64,000 nucleotides of DNA from VAZQ01 sp963821505 (GTDB lineage Bacteria; Pseudomonadota; Alphaproteobacteria; Rhizobiales; Xanthobacteraceae): the NCBI GenBank assembly GCA_963821505.1, contig CAWGEH010000034.1:248001-312000 (forward strand). Reading direction: 5' to 3'. Of this stretch, positions 44,922 through 54,221 are shown in pieces. Under the pieces are notes generated by a model. The model was not told where the DNA came from, searched no databases, and saw only the letters and a program-made list of their open reading frames with translations. How positions within the stretch are numbered: the stretch's first letter is position 1; each line of letters begins with the position of its first letter. Both the position numbers and the translations under genes were made by a program.

Positions 44922-45464
44922 TCACTGCGGGCGACACTGCGCCGCCGCAAGCGCGCTTCGCACTGCCGGGATCCATCCCGATTCGGCCGCAAGCGCCCTG
45001 ATCACGATCAAACCGGTGTTCGTCGGCGACGTCACGATCAATCGATCGGCGGCCGTGATGTCTTCGTTCTCCGGTAATTCCGCCCGTTGCGCGGCCGTCA
45101 TGAGGTCGAGTTCGATCACCCGGCGTCCGGCGGCGCGATCGTTGATGGCGTAATAGGCAACGTCGGAGCGGGTATAGAACGATACCGAGGTATAGGCCTG
45201 GCTTATCGGCACGGAGAATTTCAACGCGCCCTGCGACAGATCATAGCGGCAGATCGAGACCTCGAAGGCCGGATCCATGAATGGCATGATCGCCTTCTCC
45301 GGCGTCGGGCTTGGGAGAGGAATGACGGTGTTGACCGGAGCGATCGCGGACACGCGAGCATAGGCATCCTGGCTCGCCATGCGCGGAAGCACCAGAACCG
45401 TGGCGAGATGCACGATGCCTGCAAGGAGCAGCGCGCCCAACAGCCACAGCGCCACCCGGATCAC
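44922..45464 (-). CDS. DUF1254 domain-containing protein
   Basis: A 180-residue membrane-anchored protein: one transmembrane helix at about residues 4-25 (ALWLLGALLLAGIVHLATVLVLP) and a periplasmic domain with VSICRYDLSQGALKFSVPI, SVSFYTRSDVAYYAINDRAA and ITAADRLIVTSPTNTGLIVIRALA. It starts at a GTG that overlaps the TGA of the upstream DUF1214 gene (GTGA), the standard coupled arrangement of this pair in Rhizobiales. Function is unknown; the pair may act on envelope or cell-wall polymers. Confidence 0.85.
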   Translation of the reverse strand: MIRVALWLLGALLLAGIVHLATVLVLPRMASQDAYARVSAIAPVNTVIPLPSPTPEKAIMPFMDPAFEVSICRYDLSQGALKFSVPISQAYTSVSFYTRSDVAYYAINDRAAGRRVIELDLMTAAQRAELPENEDITAADRLIVTSPTNTGLIVIRALAAESGWIPAVRSALAAAQCRPQ

Positions 45465-46042
45465 TGGCAAGCCCTCTTGGTGATCGCAGGCATCGGCGCG
45501 TCGCGCCCGGTGCGCGTCGCCATTCCGATCGGCGTGTCGTAGAGCCGCAGAACCAGAAGATACTTCTCCGACTCCGCCGGTCGGCAGCCAGTTGCCCGGG
45601 CGCGCACGGGGACCGACTATGATCTCGAAGCTTCCATCCGCATTGCGAATGACTTCCTGGCTGGTGAAGCCCTGCCGCTGCGCCGAGTTGGCGACCAGTC
45701 GCCCCTCCGGATCGTACAAGCGTGAGGGTCCAGAACCGGGCCTGCGGGGTGATTCCGCTCACGAGCACGTCACAGCGGCCGTCGAGGGGCTGGCCGACAT
45801 CGTCGGTGCGTGCATAGAAAGCGACCCCGTCGCCCGAACCGACCGGCAGTTCGCCGCTGCGCGCGACCATCGCGCGGGCATAGGGATCGATGCCCGGGGT
45901 CCCGTTCTTCGGCCATGCCGGTCCACGCACCGATCGTGACGCCGCCATAGGCGGTGCCCTGCGTCAATGCGATCCAGGTCGCCCCAAGGCCGATGCCCGC
46001 TGCAATGACGAGCGCGAATACCATTCCGAAAAGCAAACGCAC
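45461..46042 (-). pseudogene. DUF1214 domain-containing protein, broken by three +1 frameshifts
   Basis: The full protein of about 190 residues can be read if three single bases are skipped: RLLFGMVFALVIAAGIGLGATWIAL (transmembrane start, GTG) then, after a shift near 45918-45921, WPKNGTPGIDPYARAMVARSGELPV and VAFYARTDDVGQPLDGRCDV; after a shift near 45713-45724, YDPEGRLVANSAQRQGFTSQEV; and after a shift near 45576-45581, KYLLVLRLYDTPIG to the coupled stop. Two of the three look like an extra G after ACCG. It precedes and overlaps the intact DUF1254 gene. True pseudogene or assembly error. Confidence 0.8.
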
Positions 46043-46141
46043 GTTTGGTCCGATGGGTAACGAGGCGGTCAGCGCTACGGGGGTAGCAAGAGCCGCGCGC
46101 CGGCGTTCAATCGCCGCGGATTCTGACCGGCCGGCTGTTGG

Positions 46142-48412
46142 TCAGACGCGGATGCGAATGTGTCCTGGCGCTGTGCGCACCGTCTCGTTCGAAGCCTTGG
46201 TCGGCGCGCTGCCGGCCGCGAGCGCGCGCGTGGCATCATCCATCAGCCGCTCGACCCGAACCAGGGCGTCGGCTCCGCGCCGGGTGAGAATCGCCGGGCG
46301 GCCTGCCGCCACCTCGGGCGCGCCATCCTTCTTGCCTTCCGCAACGGGAGCGCGACCCGTGGCCTGCGGGCCGAGACCCGGAATCGGCTTGAGCTCGATC
46401 CCTTGGTGGGCATAGGCCATGATTTCGTGCCAGGTCTGGGCGGGAAGCGAGCCGCCGGTCATCTGGTGCATGGTGGTGTAGTCGTCGTTGCCGAACCAGA
46501 CACCGCAAACCATGTTGCCGGTGAAGCCGACGAACCAGGCGTCGCGATAAGCATTGGTGGTGCCGGTCTTGCCCGCCGCCTTGATGCCGTCGAGGATGGC
46601 GCGCCGGGCGGTGCCTTCCTCCACCACCTTGTTCATCATCATGTTCATGTCCATGGCGACCTGCGGCGTGATTACCTGCACCGGCTTCTTGCCGTCGCGG
46701 TCCCAGCGCCAGATCAGCTCGCCGGCGCCGGTGCGCACTTCGAGCACGGCGTGCGGGGTCATCGCCTTCCCGAGATTGGGGAACATGGTGTAGCCGCCGG
46801 TGTGATCCAGCACGGTCACCTCGTCGGCGCCGATCGGCATCGACGGCGTGTCGGGCAGCGGCGTGCGTATGCCGGCCTTGCGGGCGGTCTCCCGGATCAT
46901 CGCGCGGCCGATCTTCGGGTTGCCCTTGCCGAGCGCGATCGACAGCTTCACGGGGATGACGTTGACGGAACGGGTGATCGCCTGCGTGAGCGTCATCGCG
47001 CCGGCGTGGCCACCGCCGTAGTTCTTCGGGCACCAGTTCCCGATGCACACCGGCGAATCGACGACGACCGAGGTCGGCTTGAAGCCGTTCATCAGCGCGG
47101 TGGCGTAGACATAAGGCTTGAACGAGGAGCCGGGCTGGCGCATCGCGTCGGTGGCGCGGTTGAACTGGCTCTCGCCGTAGTCGCGGCCGCCGACCATCGC
47201 GCGCACCGAGCCGTCGATGTCCATCAGCACGGCGGCGCCCTGCTTGGCTTTGTATTCGTGTCCGTACTGCCGCAGTGAATCTTCGAGCGCCTGTTCCGCG
47301 TGCTTCTGCAGGTCGACGTCGAGTGCGAGCCGCACCACGAAAACGCGCTCGTGCACCGACTTGGGCAGGGTCTCGACCAGCTTCTTCATCTCGTCGAAGG
47401 CCCAGTCGAGGTAGTAATTGGGTGCGCGTTCATCGCGCCGGTCGACCGCCATGGCTGGATTGCGTCGTGCGCCGAAGACCTGGCCCTCGGTCATGAATCC
47501 GGCCTCGACCAGGTTGTCGAGCACCACGTTGGCGCGTGCGCGCGCCGCCGGCAGATTGATGTGCGGGGCGAATTTCGACGGCGCCTTGAACAGGCCGGCC
47601 AGCATGGCCGCCTCGGCGAGGTTCACGTCGCGCGCCGACTTGTTGAAATAATATTGCGCCGCCGCATCGACGCCGAAGGTGCCGCCGCCGAGATAGGCGC
47701 GGTCGAGATAGAGCTTGAGGATCTCGTTCTTCGGCAGCCGCGCCTCGAGCCACATCGCGAGGAACGCCTCCTTGACCTTGCGCTCGATGGTGCGCTCGTT
47801 CGTCAAGAACAGGTTCTTCGCCAATTGCTGGCTGATCGAGGAGCCGCCCTGCACCACGCCGCCGGCGCGCGCATTGGTGAGCATGGCGCGGAACATGCCT
47901 GGAATGTCGATGCCGAAATGCTCGTAGAAGCGGCGGTCTTCGGTAGCGAGCGTGGCCTTGATCAGGTGGTCCGGGAACTCGTCGAGCGGGATCGCGTCGT
48001 TGTGCCGGATGCCGCGCGAGCCGACTTCGTTGCCGTAGCGGTCGAGGAAAGTGACCGCGAGTTCGGATTTCTTCAGCCAATCGTCGTCCGCGGTCTCGCG
48101 GAAGGCCGGGATCGCGAGCGCGAGCATCACTATCAGGCCGCCGGTGCCGATCGTGAGCGCCTCCGACAGCGGCTCGACGAAATACCAACGCCGCCAGCCC
48201 GCGACATGGAAGCGGTCCATGAATACCGTGAAGCGCTCATAAAGCTCGCGCGTCCAGGTCTTGAGCTGATACATCCCGAAGTCGATGCGCGAATCGATAT
48301 CGAGCAGGAAGCGGCGCAGCCGCACCCGCCAGCCGTCCTGGCCCTCGCCGTGGTGGAAAAGCTTGCGCAAGGTTTCCTCGGGACCGCAGCGTAAATTGCG
48401 GCCGGGCGGCAT
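46142..48412 (-). CDS. Penicillin-binding protein 1A-type transglycosylase/transpeptidase
   Basis: A 756-residue bifunctional class A PBP. A cytoplasmic basic segment is followed by one transmembrane helix (residues about 86-104), the GT51 domain with catalytic Glu158 in ATEDRRFYEHFGID and GGSSISQQLAKNLFL, and the transpeptidase domain with Ser429 (QPGSSFKPY), the SVN motif at 482-484 and KTG at 615-617. It polymerises and cross-links peptidoglycan in the periplasm. Single-gene unit; the divergent YcgN gene begins 164 bases beyond the start. Confidence 0.95.
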   Translation of the reverse strand: MPPGRNLRCGPEETLRKLFHHGEGQDGWRVRLRRFLLDIDSRIDFGMYQLKTWTRELYERFTVFMDRFHVAGWRRWYFVEPLSEALTIGTGGLIVMLALAIPAFRETADDDWLKKSELAVTFLDRYGNEVGSRGIRHNDAIPLDEFPDHLIKATLATEDRRFYEHFGIDIPGMFRAMLTNARAGGVVQGGSSISQQLAKNLFLTNERTIERKVKEAFLAMWLEARLPKNEILKLYLDRAYLGGGTFGVDAAAQYYFNKSARDVNLAEAAMLAGLFKAPSKFAPHINLPAARARANVVLDNLVEAGFMTEGQVFGARRNPAMAVDRRDERAPNYYLDWAFDEMKKLVETLPKSVHERVFVVRLALDVDLQKHAEQALEDSLRQYGHEYKAKQGAAVLMDIDGSVRAMVGGRDYGESQFNRATDAMRQPGSSFKPYVYATALMNGFKPTSVVVDSPVCIGNWCPKNYGGGHAGAMTLTQAITRSVNVIPVKLSIALGKGNPKIGRAMIRETARKAGIRTPLPDTPSMPIGADEVTVLDHTGGYTMFPNLGKAMTPHAVLEVRTGAGELIWRWDRDGKKPVQVITPQVAMDMNMMMNKVVEEGTARRAILDGIKAAGKTGTTNAYRDAWFVGFTGNMVCGVWFGNDDYTTMHQMTGGSLPAQTWHEIMAYAHQGIELKPIPGLGPQATGRAPVAEGKKDGAPEVAAGRPAILTRRGADALVRVERLMDDATRALAAGSAPTKASNETVRTAPGHIRIRV

Positions 48413-48576
48413 CGCCCAGCCGTTGCTATTATTTAGCCGATCCTGTTTAGCCGGTCCAAAGGTTCCAAACTATGGCGGATCGCCACAAGGCGAATGAAAA
48501 AGGGAGCATTTCGCGATGATCGCGCTGCCGGCCGAGCGCCGCGCACGGCGTCCGGCGAGTCCCGTGAGGCGCCGCC

Positions 48577-49071
48577 ATGGCCGCTGACGATGACACCCCG
48601 TTTTGGCGCGTTAAGTCATTGGCGCAAATGACTGATTCCGAATGGGAAAGCCTCTGCGACGGGTGCGGGCGCTGCTGCCTGGTCAAGCTGGAGGACGCGG
48701 ACGATGCTGCGCGCACCTATTTTACCGACGTGGGTTGCCGGCTTCTGGACGGCGAGACCTGCCGCTGCCGCGACTATCCCAACCGGACCGCGAAGGTAAA
48801 GGACTGCGTTCGGCTGACCCCGAGAAACATCAACCGAATTGTCTGGTTGCCGCCAACCTGCGCGTATCGGCTGTTGGCCGATGGGCGGGAACTCTATTGG
48901 TGGCATCCGCTCGTTTCGGGGGACCCTCAAACGGTGCATCAGGCCGGCGTCTCGGTGCGCGGCCGCGTGGGCGCGAGCGAAGACGAGGTCAAGGACGACG
49001 AGCTCGAGGACCGCATCGTAAGCTGGCCGCTGCGCCTTCCGAAGGCGGCGCGTGGGCGGCCGAAATCGTGA
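48577..49071 (+). CDS. YcgN family cysteine-cluster protein (UPF0260)
   Basis: A 164-residue protein with the conserved cysteine cluster LCDGCGRCCLVKLED, then CRLLDGETCRCRDYPNR and DCVRLTPRNINRIVWLPPTCAYRLLA, all features of UPF0260/YcgN. The cysteines probably bind a metal or FeS cluster. Ends with a basic tail after an acidic stretch DEVKDDELEDRIV. Function unknown. The start ATG gives the expected N-terminus MAADDDTPFW. Confidence 0.9.
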   Translation: MAADDDTPFWRVKSLAQMTDSEWESLCDGCGRCCLVKLEDADDAARTYFTDVGCRLLDGETCRCRDYPNRTAKVKDCVRLTPRNINRIVWLPPTCAYRLLADGRELYWWHPLVSGDPQTVHQAGVSVRGRVGASEDEVKDDELEDRIVSWPLRLPKAARGRPKS

Positions 49072-49373
49072 GCGCCGCGTTCCCCGACTTGACCGGTGGG
49101 CCCGCGACCGCCGAAGCGGTCGCGAGCAGTTTGGCTCGCGGGGAATGAACCGGCTTCGCGGAGGAAGAGCGACGCCCGCCGTGGCGTGGGGATGGGCGCG
49201 GTGTCCAAATACACGCGGGTGACGCCGGCAGGATCGGGCGTCGCCCCGTTGGCGCGGAGAATGACGGCCATCGGGCTCGTCTGCATGGCCCCGGTGCCGC
49301 CCGCGATCTTGCCCTCATCCCCGTTCCCCGCCTAGATGCCCGGCGCCTCGCCGCCGGGCGCGGGACCAAGCCA
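49072..49373. other. Intergenic region before the first DHA2 transporter
   Basis: About 300 bases in which no gene, hairpin terminator or known operator was found. An 83-codon frame here on either strand has no recognised similarity. Confidence 0.35.
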
Positions 49374-50834
49374 ATGCGCGATCCCCTCACAGCTGCGCCG
49401 GACTATCTCGATCATGCCGCCGCGCGCCGCATCGTGGTGGGCGTCCTGCTCACCATGCTGCTCGCCGCGCTCGATCAGGTGATGGTCGCGACCGCGCTGC
49501 CGACCATCGCGGCCAGTCTCGGCGACGTCGACAACATGTCATGGGTGGTCACGGCCAATCTGCTGTGCGCGACCGCCGCGACGCCGCTCTATGGCAAGCT
49601 CTCCGACATCCACGGCCGACGCGGCATGTTGCTGATTGCCATCGGCATTTATGCGGCGGGCTCGCTCGCCTGCGCTCTGGCCCCGTCGATGTTGATCTTG
49701 ATCCTCGCCCGCGCGCTGCAGGGACTCGGTGGCGGCGGCCTGATGCCGCTGGTGCAGACCATTATCGGCGACGTCGCTTCGCCGCGCGATCGTCCGCGCT
49801 ATCAGGCTTACACGTCCTCGACCTTCATCGTGTCGACTGTCGGCGGGCCGATTGTCGGCGGTTTCGTCGCCGAACACCTGCACTGGTCGTGGATTTTCTG
49901 GCTCAACCTGCCGCTCTGTGCGTTGGCTTATCTCCTGACCCATAACGTGCTGCGGCGGCTGCCGCGCCACGACCGTCGGCACCAGCTCGACGTGCTCGGC
50001 GCCGTGCTGATGGTGGGAGCCGCCGTCGCGCTGATGCTCGCGCTCACCTGGGGCGGCCGGCGCTATGCATGGATATCGTCGCAGATTGTTTTGCTGTTCG
50101 TCGCTTCCGCTCTGCTGTGGGTGCTGTTCGCCTGGCGCGTGATGACCGCGGCGGAGCCGTTCATCCCGCTTTCTGTGCTGCGTGACGGTGCCATGCGCGT
50201 CGGCACTGCGTCCGCGTTCTTCGCGGTCGGAACGGTCATTGCGCTGACCATCATGCTGCCGCTCTATGCCCAACTTGCGCTCGGCCTCTCCGTGAGCGAG
50301 TCGGCCGGGGCGATCATCGCGCTGCAAGGCGCCGCCACGATCACGTCGGTCGTGGGCGGCCGGCTGCTCGTGCGCTTTACCCATTACAAACGCGTGCCGC
50401 TGGTGGGTCTCCTGCTCTCGATGGCGGCGCTGGTGCCGCTCGCGCTTGCACCGACCGGCTTTTCGCCCGCCGCCGCGCTCGGCTTGATCGCGCTCGTGGG
50501 GCTCGGATTGGGCCCGACATTTCCGTTCACGATCGTGGTCGTGCAGAACACGGTCGCGCTGCATCAGCTCGGCGTCGCGACCGGCACGATGAACTTCTTT
50601 CGGGCGCTCGGCTCGACCTTCATCGTCACTGGCTTCGGCGCCATGGTGCTCGCGGGCGCGCCGATGAGCCGCGGAGTCTCGGCCGGCGCCGTGCTGGCGG
50701 GCACGGATGCCGCCGACGCCTTCCGATGGGTCTTCACCGCCGCTATTCTTTGCCTGGCGGTCGCGCTCGCCTGCATTCTCACGCTGAAGGAGCGCCCGCT
50801 GCGTGGGTCGTCACCGCCTCCGGCGGCCGCGTGA
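49374..50834 (+). CDS. DHA2 family MFS drug exporter
   Basis: A 486-residue transporter with about 14 hydrophobic helices. Helix 1 has the DHA2 motif LAALDQVMVATALPTIAASLG with a membrane Asp, and the loop 2-3 motif is YGKLSDIHGRRGMLLIA; the family motif C-like GGPIVGGFVAEHLHWSWIFW is also present. It would export hydrophobic drugs or dyes by proton antiport. It is followed 108 bases later by a paralogue in the same direction; an adjacent TetR or MarR regulator is not seen. Confidence 0.93.
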   Translation: MRDPLTAAPDYLDHAAARRIVVGVLLTMLLAALDQVMVATALPTIAASLGDVDNMSWVVTANLLCATAATPLYGKLSDIHGRRGMLLIAIGIYAAGSLACALAPSMLILILARALQGLGGGGLMPLVQTIIGDVASPRDRPRYQAYTSSTFIVSTVGGPIVGGFVAEHLHWSWIFWLNLPLCALAYLLTHNVLRRLPRHDRRHQLDVLGAVLMVGAAVALMLALTWGGRRYAWISSQIVLLFVASALLWVLFAWRVMTAAEPFIPLSVLRDGAMRVGTASAFFAVGTVIALTIMLPLYAQLALGLSVSESAGAIIALQGAATITSVVGGRLLVRFTHYKRVPLVGLLLSMAALVPLALAPTGFSPAAALGLIALVGLGLGPTFPFTIVVVQNTVALHQLGVATGTMNFFRALGSTFIVTGFGAMVLAGAPMSRGVSAGAVLAGTDAADAFRWVFTAAILCLAVALACILTLKERPLRGSSPPPAAA

Positions 50835-50942
50835 CATAGCTGCCCTGTGCACGGGCCCATTGTGCCCGGGGCATGCCGGGATGATATCAATTTGCTATGC
50901 GCCAATGGGAAGTCATTAGCCAGTGACTGAATTTCGATCGGA

Positions 50943-52478
50943 ATGACGTCTTCGAGCCGTACGCCGGAAACGCCCGTGGAAACGCACTCGCACGCGCCGC
51001 TGAACAGGGTGCATGTGCGCAGTATTTTCTACGGCCTTATGCTGGGCATGTTTCTCTCGGCGCTCAACCAGACCATCGTCGCCACGGCTCTGCCCACCAT
51101 CGGCCGCGACTTCGGGGATTTCGAGAACCTCTCCTGGGTCATCATCGCCTATCTGCTGTCGTCGACCGTGGTCTCGCCGCTTTACGGCAAGCTGTCCGAC
51201 ATCCACGGCCGCCGCACGATGATGCTTGCCGCGCTCGGCCTGTTCCTTGCGGGTTCCGTGCTGTCGGCGGTCGCCCCTACGATGGGTTGGCTGATCGCCG
51301 GGCGGACGCTGCAAGGCATCGGCGGCGGCGGCATCGTGCCGCTCACCCAGACGACGATCGCCGACATGATCACGCCGCGCGAGCGCGGCCACTATCAGGC
51401 CTATATGGGTACGTCGTGGATCGTAGCGGGGGTCGCCGGTCCCGCCCTCGGCGGTGTGATCGCCCAGCACCTGCATTGGTCGATGATCTTCTGGCTGAAC
51501 GTGCCGTTCGGGCTGCTCGCGGTGCTGCTCACCCATCGTGCCATGAAACGCCTGCCGCGCCACGAGCGGCCCCACCAATTGGATATCGTCGGCGCGTCGT
51601 TGATGGTCGCCGCGGCAACGCTGTTTCTGATCGCTCTCACCTCGGGCGGTACGCGCGTGCCGTGGCTGTCGCCGACCATCTTCGTCCTGGTTGCGGTTTC
51701 GTTGGCGCTCGGTCTCGCGTTCGTCTGGTGGCTCAGACGGGCGCCCGAGCCATTCCTCCCTCTCACGGTGCTGCGAAATCCGGTGATGCGCGACGGAACT
51801 GCCGCCACGTCCTGGATGATGGGCGCGGTGCTCGGGCTCACCGTCTACCTGCCGCTTTATTTCCAGGTGGTGCATAAACTCTCGGCTTCCGATTCCGGCC
51901 TGGCGCTGATCCCGATCGTCCTCATGACGACGCCGGGATCGATGCTGTCTGGACGCTCGATGATGTATCTGCGCCGCTATAAAGTATCTGCGATCGCCGG
52001 CGCGACGCTGGCGATCGCGAGCGTCACCGCGCTCGTGATCTGGCCGGCCATGCCGCTGAGTGGCGTGGTCCTCACCCTCACCTTCATCGGCTTCGGCGCC
52101 GGAACCGTGTACCCGGTCGCCACCGTCTCGATCCAGAATGCCGTGCCGATGCACCAGGTCGGCACCGCGACCGGCACGATGAATTTCTTCCGCGCGCTCG
52201 CGAGCACGCTGGCGGTTGCGATCATGGGCGCGATTCTGCTTGCAGGCCTGGGCGTGGCGCCCGAGCGCGGCAGCGGCGTCGAGCTGCTGGTCGAGACCGC
52301 TGGTGCCGCAGGCATCGACATGGCAGCCGTGTTCCACTGGGTATTCGTGGCGGCGGATGTTTTTTTGGGCGCCGCGCTGATCTCGGTCCTGCTGATGGAG
52401 GAGCGTCCGCTGCGCGGACCCGCGACAAGCGCGGTACCCGTGTCACCCGTGGCGCCGCCGCCGGCGCCGGCGGAATAG
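50943..52478 (+). CDS. DHA2 family MFS drug exporter (paralogue)
   Basis: A 511-residue protein with about 14 helices, closely related to the upstream transporter: LSALNQTIVATALPTIGRDF replaces the membrane Asp of helix 1 by Asn, then YGKLSDIHGRRTMMLAALG and VAGPALGGVIAQHLHWSMIFW. The Asp-to-Asn difference in helix 1 suggests changed coupling or substrate range between the two copies. The N-terminus MTSSSRTPETPVETHS is extra. The two genes probably arose by tandem duplication. Confidence 0.93.
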   Translation: MTSSSRTPETPVETHSHAPLNRVHVRSIFYGLMLGMFLSALNQTIVATALPTIGRDFGDFENLSWVIIAYLLSSTVVSPLYGKLSDIHGRRTMMLAALGLFLAGSVLSAVAPTMGWLIAGRTLQGIGGGGIVPLTQTTIADMITPRERGHYQAYMGTSWIVAGVAGPALGGVIAQHLHWSMIFWLNVPFGLLAVLLTHRAMKRLPRHERPHQLDIVGASLMVAAATLFLIALTSGGTRVPWLSPTIFVLVAVSLALGLAFVWWLRRAPEPFLPLTVLRNPVMRDGTAATSWMMGAVLGLTVYLPLYFQVVHKLSASDSGLALIPIVLMTTPGSMLSGRSMMYLRRYKVSAIAGATLAIASVTALVIWPAMPLSGVVLTLTFIGFGAGTVYPVATVSIQNAVPMHQVGTATGTMNFFRALASTLAVAIMGAILLAGLGVAPERGSGVELLVETAGAAGIDMAAVFHWVFVAADVFLGAALISVLLMEERPLRGPATSAVPVSPVAPPPAPAE

Positions 52479-52707
52479 CGCCGCTTCGACCAAAAATGCT
52501 CTGATCTCGTATGGCCTGACCGTCCAGCACGCCCGTCATGGCTCCTTGATGCTGGACTCTGGCTTTCCCCGCCAAATGGCGAGAGGGAGCGACGAGAATG
52601 CCTTGGAAACGCTGGCGGCGACCACGGCTCGTGTTGGGGGTCAATTCGGTTGCCCGATCCGAGTTCGCGCGCTCATCATTGCGCTCGGCGAATCAAATGG
52701 AACTCGG

Positions 52708-52938
52708 ATGGCGAAGCGTTTTTATTGCCGCTGGTGTGTCGTCGAGATGCAGCGGATCGAGCTGGCCGACGGCACCGCGGCGCTCATCTGCGTCGATTGC
52801 GATGCGATCGGGCTCGCGCACGAAATTGCCCGTGGCGGTCCGCTATGGTCGGCGGGTCTTGCCGCGCCCCCGCGGGTTGCGAAAGAGCGAGGATCCGCAC
52901 GGCAGCCGGGGAGGGCAAGAGCCGCCAATGGCAGATGA
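52708..52938 (+). CDS. Small zinc-ribbon-like hypothetical protein
   Basis: A 76-residue protein with two CxxC knuckles, YCRWCVVEMQRIELADGTA and LICVDCDAIGLAHE, spaced like a zinc ribbon, and a basic tail. The next gene starts inside its end (11-base overlap), suggesting co-translation. I do not recognise the family, and the start has only a weak ribosome site; a longer in-frame extension upstream has no such character. Confidence 0.45.
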   Translation: MAKRFYCRWCVVEMQRIELADGTAALICVDCDAIGLAHEIARGGPLWSAGLAAPPRVAKERGSARQPGRARAANGR

Positions 52939-53451
52939 GCTCACCGCCGATCAGATTCGCGCTTTGCTCAAGCTCGAGCGGAATGCCACCTGCGGTTTCG
53001 TGCCGACGACCTATCTGAGCACGCGGTCGATCGCGGCCGGCGGTTTGCCGCCGCCCTTTGCCGACGGGCGGCCGATGGGATCGGCGCTCTACTTCATGGT
53101 GACGCCGAGCGCCCCCGTGCAGCTCCACCGCATCCGCAGCGACCAGCTGTACCATCACTATCTCGGTATCCGCTCGAGGTTCTCCTCCTGCGGGACGATG
53201 GCGCGACGGTGCGCGCCGAGGTTGGCCCGAACCTGCGCGGCGGGGAGCATGTGCAGCTCTTGATTCCGGGCAATACCTTTCACACGGCGCGCCTGGCCGG
53301 GCGCGGCCGCTGGTTCCTCGGGGCGAGCACGGAATGGCCGGGGGTCGTGCCGGCAGACTTCGAGGTCGGCGATGTCGAAGAGCTGGCGGACAAGTGTCCG
53401 GCGGTCGCCGCCGACCTGCGCGCTGTCGCCGACGCCGTTCGGCGACATTGA
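52928..53451 (+). pseudogene. Cupin DUF985 family protein, one-base frameshift
   Basis: Reads as a DUF985 cupin of about 174 residues: MADELTADQIRALLKLERNA, then GFVPTTYLSTRSIAAGGLPPP, SALYFMVTPSAPVQLHRIRSDQLYHHYLG, and after a shift PLEVLLLRDDGATVRAEVG, HVQLLIPGNTFHTARLAGRGRWFLGASTEWPG and VPADFEVGDVEELA. The join needs one base added near 53163-53170 (GGTATCCG where GGxGATCCG is expected), so one base is missing. GGGAGGG and AAGAG lie before the ATG. Either a young pseudogene or an assembly error. Confidence 0.75.
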
Positions 53452-53459
53452 CGCTCGGC

Positions 53460-54221
53460 TCAGGGGGACAGCGGTGAGCGCATTTTCGCTGCCTGCTCGA
53501 CGATCCATGCGCGATAGCGCGCGAGCGGCGTGACGCCGGTGAGGCCGCCGCAGCCATCACTCAAGGCGGGACCGGTCGACCAGCTCACCACGCCGACCAC
53601 GGCGAGCGCGCGGCCGACGTCGCGGTAGACCGGCGCGCCGAAGTCGCCGGTGCAGGCGCCGAGGCCGGCGCGTTCGCCCTTGGTGACGGGATCGACGAGC
53701 CGGATTTGCAGCGTGCCCGGCTGGCCGACGGCGATCAGCGTCGCGGCGCGTACCGTGCCGCCGGTCCTGCCGTCGCCGCGCACGGCGACGCCATAGCCGG
53801 CGACCACGAAACTGTCGCCGGCGACGACCGAGCCGCCCGCCGGCGCAAGTGGGGCGGGAACGATTTTCAGCGGCGCGGCGAGCTTGAGGAGCGCGACATC
53901 GGCGGTGACGCGATGGCGCAGAACCGCATTCACGTCGAAGTCGGGATGTCGCGCAATGCTGGCGATGTCCTTGAGCGCCGGCTGCCGCGCGGCATCGAAT
54001 TCGACCAGCTTGTAATCGGCCCCCGGCAGGACGCAGTGCGCGGCGGTGAGCACGAGATCGCGCGTAAGCGCGACGCCCGAGCAGAATGTGCCGTGTGAGC
54101 CGGTCAGCATGACGGCCGCGCGCCCCGCCGCCTCCCGCGTGGGTTGCGCGCCGCCCACCATAGCCGCGGCCGGGACCGCGGATACGAGCGCGCAGGCGAG
54201 GACAACCGCGACGCGGGTCAT
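53460..54221 (-). CDS. Secreted trypsin-like protein lacking the catalytic serine (pseudoprotease)
   Basis: A 253-residue S1 fold protein with a signal peptide (VAVVLACALVSAVPAAA) and mature start MVGGAQPTREAAGR. The catalytic His62 (TAAHCVL) and Asp108 (TADVALLKL) are kept, but the active-site block reads GACTGDFGAPVYR where trypsins have GDSGGP: the serine at 194 is Phe and the third glycine is Ala. The base change TCC to TTC explains the first. It overlaps the upstream active homologue by four bases (ATGA), so both are made together. An inactive partner, inhibitor or substrate-binding role is likely. Confidence 0.85.
   Translation of the reverse strand: MTRVAVVLACALVSAVPAAAMVGGAQPTREAAGRAAVMLTGSHGTFCSGVALTRDLVLTAAHCVLPGADYKLVEFDAARQPALKDIASIARHPDFDVNAVLRHRVTADVALLKLAAPLKIVPAPLAPAGGSVVAGDSFVVAGYGVAVRGDGRTGGTVRAATLIAVGQPGTLQIRLVDPVTKGERAGLGACTGDFGAPVYRDVGRALAVVGVVSWSTGPALSDGCGGLTGVTPLARYRAWIVEQAAKMRSPLSP

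Noticed and set aside
46160..47278. 372-codon frame antisense to PBP1A
   Set aside because: Shadow of the transpeptidase domain.
50916..52337. 473-codon frame antisense to the second MFS gene
   Set aside because: Arg/His-rich shadow of a clear transporter gene.
52522..52555. Hairpin GTCCAGCA/TGCTGGAC after the second MFS gene as terminator
   Set aside because: No T run follows and the loop is long; not distinguishable from chance.
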